From positions 1 to 11,233 of the forward strand of contig WQZJ01000031.1 of assembly GCA_009780795.1 (NCBI GenBank): 11,233 bases of DNA, read 5' to 3'. The notes under the pieces are model-generated. The model saw only the letters and a program-made list of their open reading frames with translations. It made no database searches and was not told the DNA's origin. A program made the translations under genes and the position numbers. Numbering within the stretch: the stretch's first letter is position 1; each line of letters opens with the position of its first letter. Origin of the DNA: Methanomassiliicoccaceae archaeon (lineage in GTDB: Archaea > Thermoplasmatota > Thermoplasmata > Methanomassiliicoccales > Methanomethylophilaceae). Positions 5,694 to 11,233 of the stretch are shown one piece after another.

Positions 5694-6720
5694 GTCCAGC
5701 CCTCAGTTCGTTCGCCAGGTCCCAGTCATCGTGAACTATTTGCGGCGAGTGTGTGGCGACCACGATCTGCAGGCCCCTGAGCCGGGCGATGTCCTTCATC
5801 GTCCTTCCCATCATCTGTTGCCATGATACGTGCAGCGAGATCTCCGGTTCGTCTATCATCACGAACGAGGACGGGGCGGCCTCGAACAGCAGCCTGTAGA
5901 AGATTATGAATATCTGCCTCTCGCCCGACGAGAGGTTACCGAACGGAAGCGTGATCCCATTGTCCAGAAGGAATACCACGTGATCGTTCTCGTCCACGTC
6001 CATATTCTTGTCAAGAAGGAACTTATTCATTACGTCCTTGAACACAATGATCGACTCCGAAAGATAATAATTCCTGTCGACGAACTCCCATATCCCGTGT
6101 ATCAGGTCCAGGTAATCCTTCCTGGACCCCATGAGGTCGTATCTGGTCGGCGGGAATCTGAGGCCGGACGGTATATCTACGTCAAAACCGGCGTCACGTA
6201 TGAAGTTCAGTCTCGCGTTAAGGTCCTTCGCCCAGAAGACCAGCTCATCGTCATCCGTGTCGTCCTCGTACTGCGGAACGATCAAATTGTGGTGCTCCTT
6301 CGCATCCCTCAGCATGGCCGAGAGTCGTGATGCGTACGCGTCCACAGCATTGACGACCTTCCCGCCGGACTCGATGAGCGTCCTCTCCGGAGGTATGTAC
6401 GTCGTCCCGACGATCGTTCTCAATTCGCTCGGCGTGAGCTCCGTCTCTATCTCGTTGCGCTGCATCTGTATCAGGATACTGTTCTCCGACCTCTCGACGA
6501 TCATGTTGGAACCGTCGCAGAACGAGATGTCCATCCTGTCGAACGGGATGCCCATCAATCCGTCCACATCACCGCCGAACAGCATGGACGTCATTCTGAT
6601 GAGTGTGCTCTTGCCGCATCCGTTCGGTGAATGAACGTAGGTTATACCGTCACCGAAAACGTTCACACAATGGTCATGGCGCCCGAACAGCCCGTATACG
6701 GAGATGGTCCTGATCTTCAT
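5686..6720 (-). CDS. ABC/SMC-type AAA ATPase, AriA-like (PARIS)
   Basis: A 344-residue soluble ATPase of the AAA_15/AAA_21 (OLD/RecF-like) group. Counting from the ATG, the Walker A is SPNGCGKST (about 31-39), with YIPPERTL near 108-115, ABC signature LSSGERQ (263-269), Walker B FVMIDEP (286-292) and switch His in VVATHSPQIV (320-329). The middle (about 125-250) has helical and acidic stretches (QYEDDTDDDE), the likely place of an insert or coiled-coil and of specificity. There are no membrane segments. Paired with the downstream DUF4435 gene, this matches AriA, the PARIS sensor that assembles with AriB and releases it on infection. The frame also allows GTG at 6723; I prefer ATG 6718-6720, preceded directly by GAGGTG and lying about 25 bases from a TATA box. 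Diverged OLD-like defence ATPases are the alternative. Confidence 0.82.
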   Translation of the reverse strand: MKIRTISVYGLFGRHDHCVNVFGDGITYVHSPNGCGKSTLIRMTSMLFGGDVDGLMGIPFDRMDISFCDGSNMIVERSENSILIQMQRNEIETELTPSELRTIVGTTYIPPERTLIESGGKVVNAVDAYASRLSAMLRDAKEHHNLIVPQYEDDTDDDELVFWAKDLNARLNFIRDAGFDVDIPSGLRFPPTRYDLMGSRKDYLDLIHGIWEFVDRNYYLSESIIVFKDVMNKFLLDKNMDVDENDHVVFLLDNGITLPFGNLSSGERQIFIIFYRLLFEAAPSSFVMIDEPEISLHVSWQQMMGRTMKDIARLRGLQIVVATHSPQIVHDDWDLANELRAGRA

Positions 6721-6740
6721 CACCTCACTGATATCTTAGA

Positions 6741-6749
6741 AATATATAG
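6741..6749 (-). promoter_or_regulatory. TATA box of the PARIS-like operon
   Basis: On the minus strand this reads CTATATATT and is centred about 25 bases upstream of the ATPase ATG at 6720, so the transcript is probably leaderless or nearly so. No obvious operator flanks it. Confidence 0.5.
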
Positions 6750-6783
6750 AACATCCCCGTCTTCCGGCGCCTCTCGCGCAATA

Positions 6784-6792
6784 ACTTTATTT
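6784..6792 (+). promoter_or_regulatory. TATA-like box of the TPR-like gene
   Basis: ACTTTATTT is centred about 28 bases before the ATG at 6817, giving a very short leader. GAAGGG at 6806-6811 could act as a ribosome binding site if the leader is slightly longer. Confidence 0.4.
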
Positions 6793-6816
6793 CCGTCATA
6801 TGCTTGAAGGGTCGCG

Positions 6817-7650
6817 ATGGACACTGAAAAGGCATTCTCCGTCATTCAAGAGCACATAAAGAACAAAGAATACGATAGGGTCAGGCCGCTTGTTGACGAG
6901 ATCGTCGCATCCGCCGGCGACACCCGGACACTTTTGAAGTCAGCTTCGCTGTTGAAGGTGGTGGAGGACGAGGACGGATGCCAGAGGATACTGGATCGCG
7001 TCGTTGCTGCGAAGCATGGCGATAAACTATCCGTTTCCATGTCCCTCAGAGGATTGGGAAGGGCGGATGATGCGTACGCGCTGATAATGAATGAGCCGGA
7101 TAATGACGAGGTGCTGCATGAGAAGGCCGCCTCGCTGCTGATGATGGACGAAGGGGAGGAAGCATTGTCCAAGCTCAGACGGATCACATCCATGACAGTT
7201 TCGCGTAGGATCCTGCTTTGCGAGGCACTGTGCTCATTGGGCGAATTCAAAGAAGCGTATGACATAGCCGTGAAGATGACCGACGATGAGAAAGGATCGT
7301 ACGTGTCGCTCGTCAACCTTTGTTCGACGATGATACTCATGGGAAAGAACAAGGACGCGATCAAGACCGCCAGACAGCACCTGAAGGAAGGCAAGGACGC
7401 GGACTCTTTGGCGCTGGCAGCATATGTGATGAGGATAAACGGCCGTATACCGGCTGCCGCCAACTATGCGCACCGTGCACTGACCATCGACCATAAACAC
7501 AAGGGCGCCCTGGAGACGATGGCGTACTGTCTCATAGAAAAGGAAAAATTCATCGAGGCCAAGATCATGGCCGGCGCCATAAACGAGGGTGACCCCGGAG
7601 ACCCGGCGGCCGTCAGGATACTCGATGCATGCAGACAGGCGTCACGGTGA
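6817..7650 (+). CDS. TPR-like helical repeat protein
   Basis: A 277-residue soluble protein made almost entirely of paired helices in TPR style. Examples are KNKEYDRVRPLVDEIVASAG, LGEFKEAYDIAVKMTDDEKG, MGKNKDAIKTARQHLKEGKD, NGRIPAAANYAHRALTIDH and KEKFIEAKIMAGAINEGDPG, each ending in the small/acidic turn typical of such repeats. There is no signal peptide, membrane helix or enzymatic motif. Such proteins are usually scaffolds for protein-protein contacts, and the partner cannot be told from the sequence. It stands alone: divergent from the PARIS-like operon, with which it shares a 96-base gap, and convergent with trkH, whose 3' end it overlaps by 9 bases. Because it lies next to the defence pair but on the opposite strand with its own promoter, I do not assign it to that system. 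Confidence 0.8.
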   Translation: MDTEKAFSVIQEHIKNKEYDRVRPLVDEIVASAGDTRTLLKSASLLKVVEDEDGCQRILDRVVAAKHGDKLSVSMSLRGLGRADDAYALIMNEPDNDEVLHEKAASLLMMDEGEEALSKLRRITSMTVSRRILLCEALCSLGEFKEAYDIAVKMTDDEKGSYVSLVNLCSTMILMGKNKDAIKTARQHLKEGKDADSLALAAYVMRINGRIPAAANYAHRALTIDHKHKGALETMAYCLIEKEKFIEAKIMAGAINEGDPGDPAAVRILDACRQASR

Positions 7651-9186
7651 CCTGCCGCGCACTCCCTTTGCGATACCTCTCCATCTTCTGCCTCTCATTA
7701 CCTCCTTCCAGAAGAACGGCGTCAGCAGCATGAGCGCCGTACCTATCTCGAGACGTCCGATCCACATCAGCATGGTCGTGAACAATTTACTTGCGTCAGA
7801 CATGGACGTGAAACCTTCGCCGTGGCCGAACGGACCGACGAAACCGCAGTTGGTCACGGATGTCACGGACAAGATCATCGACTGTTCCAGATTCATACCA
7901 GGTTCAAGCACCATGAGCACCACCCCGCCACCCACCATTGTGATGACGAACAGCACGAACAGCAGGTACGCCGCCTGTATGGTGCCTTCTTCCAGCGTCT
8001 CGCCACCGACCTTGGTCTCGAACACCCCGCGCGGGTGCAAACGTCTCCTGACGTCGACCATCAGGTAGGTCACGATCGCCGAGGCCCTTCCGACCTTGAG
8101 CCCTCCGGCCGTGGATCCCGAGGATCCGCCGATCACCACCAATATCAGCAATATACCTGCCGCTCCCAACGCCCACGGTCCGATGTCCGTTACCATGTAC
8201 CCGGTGGAACTTCCGATCGATACGACCGTGAATACAACATCCTTCGCATGCGTCAACGCATTCGTTCCGGTACTCGTGAACGTAAGTACGAATATAGCGA
8301 CCGACGCGATAGCGAAGATGAGCACCATCCACTTGAACTCAGAGTTCTTGAGGTACCCGGCGCCCTTCTTCCTGTAGATGCGCTGATAGTGCAGATAGAA
8401 GTTCGTCGCGCCGAGGAACATGAACGCCAGTATGACCATCTGGACGTACGACGGATATACGCCGGTGCCGTTGTCATGGGTCATGAACCCGCCCGTCGAT
8501 ATAGTGGAGAACATCAGACATACGGAATCGAACGGGTCCACGCCCATCAGCAGGACCGCCACCAGGAACACCGCGCTGAGCACTGCGTACACGATGATGA
8601 ACTGCAGCGCCGCGTCGGTCATTCTCGTCGTCAAATTCTTCCCGCCGGAGCCCGACACCTCGTTCTTGAACATCGAGCGTCCGCCGAATCCGAGCATCGG
8701 AAGCAGCGCGATGAATATCAGAATGATGGCGATACCGCCTATCCATTGCGTGAGCGACCTCCACAGCAGGAGGCTGTTGGGGCACGACTCGAAATCCTCC
8801 GGAGATATCAACGTGGCACCGGTGGTCGTGAAACCGCTGACGGATTCGAAGAAACCGTCTATGATGCTCCATCCGCTCAGGAAGAACGGGACGGCGGCGA
8901 TCGCGGTCACCACTCCCCAGACCGCCACTATCAGCAGGAAACCATCCACCGGCCGCAGGTCCCTGCTGAAACCGAACAGCAGCAGCATCGGCGCGGAAAC
9001 GCAGATGCATAACGTCATCGGAATGAGGAACGGCAGAAGGTCATCGCCGTAGATCAGCGCTGTGATGAGCGGGATCAGCATGATGATGCCGGCGACCATG
9101 ATGGTTATGCCGACGGTAAGGAGGAAGGTATTGTCCCATTTACGGGTACCCTGCAAGACCTTTCCGACGCGCGCGAACGACACCAT
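7642..9186 (-). CDS. trkH: TrkH-type potassium uptake channel subunit
   Basis: A 514-residue polytopic membrane protein of the Trk/Ktr/HKT family, the ion-conducting subunit for K+ uptake. Its four filter loops are visible: SGFTTTGATL (118-126), STISTGGFM (228-235), SIGSSTGYM (323-331) and SVTNCGFVGP (443-452), each with the central Gly lining the pore. Conserved GGSSGSTAGGLKVGR (353-367) and MWIGRLEIGTALMLL (474-488) are also present. About ten hydrophobic helices are evident. Length is typical for TrkH. The ATG at 9184-9186 follows the trkA stop by 7 bases, so the two form an operon. The basic tail (RGRRWRGIAKGVRGRSP) is cytoplasmic by the positive-inside rule. Its stop overlaps the convergent TPR gene. 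Confidence 0.96.
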   Translation of the reverse strand: MVSFARVGKVLQGTRKWDNTFLLTVGITIMVAGIIMLIPLITALIYGDDLLPFLIPMTLCICVSAPMLLLFGFSRDLRPVDGFLLIVAVWGVVTAIAAVPFFLSGWSIIDGFFESVSGFTTTGATLISPEDFESCPNSLLLWRSLTQWIGGIAIILIFIALLPMLGFGGRSMFKNEVSGSGGKNLTTRMTDAALQFIIVYAVLSAVFLVAVLLMGVDPFDSVCLMFSTISTGGFMTHDNGTGVYPSYVQMVILAFMFLGATNFYLHYQRIYRKKGAGYLKNSEFKWMVLIFAIASVAIFVLTFTSTGTNALTHAKDVVFTVVSIGSSTGYMVTDIGPWALGAAGILLILVVIGGSSGSTAGGLKVGRASAIVTYLMVDVRRRLHPRGVFETKVGGETLEEGTIQAAYLLFVLFVITMVGGGVVLMVLEPGMNLEQSMILSVTSVTNCGFVGPFGHGEGFTSMSDASKLFTTMLMWIGRLEIGTALMLLTPFFWKEVMRGRRWRGIAKGVRGRSP

Positions 9187-9193
9187 TCTGATA

Positions 9194-10540
9194 TCACACG
9201 TCCATGATCCTTATCCCGAAGAGCTTCTCGATCTTGTGTAGTTTGGTCTCATATGTGTACAATAACAGATTGTCCTCTTTCTCAAGCCTTGTGTCAAGCC
9301 GAGGGAATATGGCCGTTCCATCTCTCATGATGCAGACCGCACGCGACCCCTCCGGGAATTGAAGGTCGCCAAGCGGCATCCCGGCGATCCTGGAGTCTTT
9401 GTTGATCTTCACCATGAAGAGTGTCTCCTCGTCGTGGTTCATCTTCATCAACGCTTTCTCATCGGATATCAGTGTCTTCATGATCTCGTTCGCTATCAGA
9501 CGGTGGTAACCGACGATGGACATTATACCGGTGACGGCGAAGACGTCCTCGTACTCCCTCTTGGAATATCGGGATATTATCTTCTGTGCACCGAGGTCCT
9601 TGGACACGAGCGATCCCAAAAGGTTCTTCTCGTCGCTGTCCGTGGCAAGTATCACGACGTCCGCCCTTCCGGTGTTCTCACTCCTCAGTACTTCGGGGTC
9701 AACACCGTCCGCATTGATGACAAGCGTGTTGTCCACGTCCCTGACGAGCTTCTTGCACTGTTCCGGGTTATGTTCGATCATCTTGAGGTACAGTTTCTCG
9801 TTCTCAAGCATCCTGGCGACGTTGCTTCCGACGATACCTCCGCCGATGATGGTGATCTCCTTCGCTTCACGCGTGTATCCCATCATCTCATTGAACTCGC
9901 TGATGGAATCAGGCGTACCGAGTACACAGAGGAAATCACCTGCATGCACCTCTGTCATCTCTTTGTAGAGTATCACCTTACCCTTCCTGTAGACGGACAT
10001 GATGGTGCAGTTGTCCGGTATTCGTATATCGACCATCGCATGCCCGGCGAAGCCGCGGTGTATATCCGTGACGAGGAATATGGCGACAGCGAGACCGAGC
10101 TTCTCGATATCGTTGTAATCCACCGCGTTCTCAAGGACCGCGAGCTTGGAAAGTTTCTTGGACGTCGAGAGCTCCGGGGAGACTATCATGTCCGTTCCGA
10201 AATATGCACCGTCTCCCTGAACCTTGATGAAATCTGGATTCCTTATTTTGGAAACAGTTCGTATGCTGTTCTTCGCGTTCTTGGCGACGATGCATGAGAA
10301 CAGGTTGTTCTCATCGTACGGCATCGCGGCGATGAGGACATCCGCGGCATGACGGCCGATGGCATCCTCTATCACCTTTGGGTTCACCCCGTTCTCCTGA
10401 AGCACCGAGACGTTGAGGCCGGATCTTGCGATCTCGGCCTTGTGACTGTCGGTCTCTATCATCAGGACGTTGTGGGAGTTCGAGAGCACACCGGCGATCG
10501 TTGACCCCACGTTGCCCGCGCCTATGATAATTATGTTCAT
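9194..10540 (-). CDS. trkA: TrkA, K+ channel-gating nucleotide-binding subunit
   Basis: A 448-residue cytoplasmic regulatory protein with two complete RCK modules. The first Rossmann motif is IIIIGAGNVGSTIA (3-16) with acidic MIETD (27-31), followed by a TrkA-C domain (about 140-220). The second is ITIIGGGIVGSNVA (229-242) with MIEHN (254-258) and a second TrkA-C domain (about 365-445, with SRIAGMPLGDLQFPEGSRAV). TrkA proteins of this length form a ring under TrkH and gate K+ flow in response to NAD(H)/ATP. It is first in the operon with trkH 7 bases downstream. The ATG at 10538-10540 begins directly with the Rossmann strand, supporting the start. A TATA-like element about 43 bases upstream predicts a leader of about 15-20 bases. 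Confidence 0.97.
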   Translation of the reverse strand: MNIIIIGAGNVGSTIAGVLSNSHNVLMIETDSHKAEIARSGLNVSVLQENGVNPKVIEDAIGRHAADVLIAAMPYDENNLFSCIVAKNAKNSIRTVSKIRNPDFIKVQGDGAYFGTDMIVSPELSTSKKLSKLAVLENAVDYNDIEKLGLAVAIFLVTDIHRGFAGHAMVDIRIPDNCTIMSVYRKGKVILYKEMTEVHAGDFLCVLGTPDSISEFNEMMGYTREAKEITIIGGGIVGSNVARMLENEKLYLKMIEHNPEQCKKLVRDVDNTLVINADGVDPEVLRSENTGRADVVILATDSDEKNLLGSLVSKDLGAQKIISRYSKREYEDVFAVTGIMSIVGYHRLIANEIMKTLISDEKALMKMNHDEETLFMVKINKDSRIAGMPLGDLQFPEGSRAVCIMRDGTAIFPRLDTRLEKEDNLLLYTYETKLHKIEKLFGIRIMDV

Positions 10541-10578
10541 GTGACGACCCGCTGATCTATTCCGAATCGGCGATGAAC

Positions 10579-10588
10579 ATATTTTAAT
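10579..10588 (-). promoter_or_regulatory. TATA-like box of the trkAH operon
   Basis: On the minus strand this reads ATTAAAATAT, about 43 bases before the trkA ATG. It is the only AT-rich element in the proximal part of the 116-base gap upstream of trkA. The rest of that gap shows only a 10-base palindrome, AATCATGATT (10622-10631), of no evident role. Confidence 0.4.
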
Positions 10589-10656
10589 GGATACGTCTCA
10601 TATTTCGTACATGCTGGATATAATCATGATTTCTTTCGGGAGCGACCCTATACAAG

Positions 10657-11073
10657 CTATTTTTTTACTATTCGCCTGAGCATGTCCAGTTTTCTCATCT
10701 CCATCACGCCGACGGCCACAGAGAGCAGCACGCAGATTATACAGATGACAAAGAATATATTCGGTATCGTTCCCAGTATGCTGTCCCTACTCAGCGATCC
10801 GAAGGAGTTGGACGACAGCGAGGAGAGGAACGTCTCGTTCACCAGGAATGAGAAGAAACCGTCCACGTGCGCGATCGTTGTGTAAGTGGACGGGTCTATC
10901 ATCGCCCCGCCCCATTTCGAGATGAGTTCGTACACAGACAGGTTACCGGCGCCGGTGGACGATAATGCGATATCCGACGCGGCGGCCGGTGATGCCATGA
11001 ACAGGAACGTGACACCGCAAAACATTACGAACAGCAACGCATACGCTCTTCTGACGTTCCCACCCCGAACCAT
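10657..11073 (-). CDS. Hypothetical exported, C-terminally membrane-anchored protein
   Basis: I do not recognise this 138-residue protein. It has an N-terminal basic segment and hydrophobic stretch (VRRAYALLFVMFCGVTFLFM, about 7-26) followed by ASPAAAS, consistent with a signal peptide cleaved near residue 33. The middle is about 70 residues of Ser/Thr- and Gly-rich sequence (such as FLSSLSSNSFGSLSRDS). A strong transmembrane helix follows at about 102-124, and the basic tail MRKLDMLRRIVKK should lie in the cytoplasm. The predicted topology is therefore a small extracytoplasmic domain anchored at its C-terminus. It precedes trkA by 116 bases on the same strand but both have their own TATA-like boxes, so joint transcription is not required. 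ATG 11071-11073 is about 21 bases from a TATA-like box, suggesting a leaderless message. Confidence 0.65.
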   Translation of the reverse strand: MVRGGNVRRAYALLFVMFCGVTFLFMASPAAASDIALSSTGAGNLSVYELISKWGGAMIDPSTYTTIAHVDGFFSFLVNETFLSSLSSNSFGSLSRDSILGTIPNIFFVICIICVLLSVAVGVMEMRKLDMLRRIVKK

Positions 11074-11089
11074 CAGTGCCTAACGGGTT

Positions 11090-11099
11090 GATAAAGGTT
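11090..11099 (-). promoter_or_regulatory. TATA-like box of the small membrane protein gene
   Basis: On the minus strand this reads AACCTTTATC and is centred about 21 bases upstream of the ATG at 11073. That spacing suits a leaderless archaeal transcript. Confidence 0.35.
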
Positions 11100-11130
11100 C
11101 TCACATATGCAACTGTGTTTCATAATTCCC

Positions 11131-11233
11131 TCACACCGTCGCTCTCTTCATCATGTTGAAGCATTCGATGTTCTGTCCGATCTCGTTCACCATGTTCTCG
11201 AATATCTTGGACGATACTGATTCCCCGAACATC
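11131..11233 (-). CDS. C-terminal tail of an unidentified gene (partial)
   Basis: A minus-strand frame enters from the right edge and ends at TGA 11131-11133. The visible 33 residues include MFGESVSSKIFENMVNEIG and end NMMKRATV. They look like an amphipathic helical C-terminus and show no diagnostic motif. The first methionine (11230-11232) could in principle be a start, but no upstream sequence is available, so a partial gene is more likely. Confidence that this is coding rests on the open frame and helical composition only. Confidence 0.4.
   Translation of the reverse strand, partial: MFGESVSSKIFENMVNEIGQNIECFNMMKRATV

Noticed and set aside
7822..9012. 396-codon plus-strand open frame opposite trkH
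   Set aside because: The product is full of His, Arg and Gln with no fold-like pattern, which is typical of the complement of a membrane-protein gene. TrkH on the other strand has all expected filter motifs.
9359..10297. 312-codon plus-strand open frame opposite trkA
   Set aside because: It is the antisense shadow of trkA, whose two Rossmann motifs are clear. It has no promoter or ribosome site and no recognisable domain.
11101..11118. CACATATG...CTGTG imperfect inverted repeat before the small membrane protein gene
   Set aside because: Only four outer pairs match, which is too short to distinguish from chance.

Overview
The window is most likely archaeal. Several genes have an A/T-rich TATA-like box 20-28 bases before the start codon and little or no leader, and a two-RCK TrkA sits beside TrkH. 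Base composition, gene content and the bacterial-type exonuclease VII pair suggest a methanogen of the Methanomassiliicoccales/Thermoplasmata kind, with a Methanomicrobiales-like host as the alternative. This placement is inference, because no rRNA or tRNA lies in the window. All gene calls come from reading frames and motifs without any database search.

Layout from left to right. (1) Bases 1-1655, minus strand: N-terminal part of a large AddB/RecB-like protein whose C-terminal PD-(D/E)XK nuclease domain begins at the window edge. (2) Bases 1712-2870: a vapBC-like toxin-antitoxin unit (antitoxin intact, PIN toxin frameshifted) lies between two direct copies of the 3' end of a PaaI-type thioesterase gene. 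One copy belongs to the intact thioesterase (2685-3146, minus) and the other is a dead fragment. (3) Bases 3212-4784, plus: overlapping xseA-xseB, exonuclease VII. (4) Bases 4788-6720, minus: an ABC-type ATPase followed by a DUF4435/TOPRIM-like protein with an 8-base overlap. This is the architecture of the PARIS anti-phage system (AriA-AriB) and is the most interesting locus. (5) Bases 6817-7650, plus: a TPR-like helical repeat protein. (6) Bases 7642-10540, minus: a trkA-trkH potassium-uptake operon. (7) Bases 10657-11073, minus: an unrecognised small exported/membrane-anchored protein. (8) Bases 11131-11233, minus: the C-terminal tail of a gene entering from the right.

The left 6.7 kb is rich in DNA-processing and conflict functions: AddB-like nuclease, toxin-antitoxin, ExoVII and a PARIS-like pair. 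The right 4.4 kb is ordinary cellular housekeeping. The duplicated thioesterase end suggests that the toxin-antitoxin unit arrived by recombination with DNA carrying a diverged allele of that gene. No CRISPR array, tRNA, rRNA or insertion sequence was seen.
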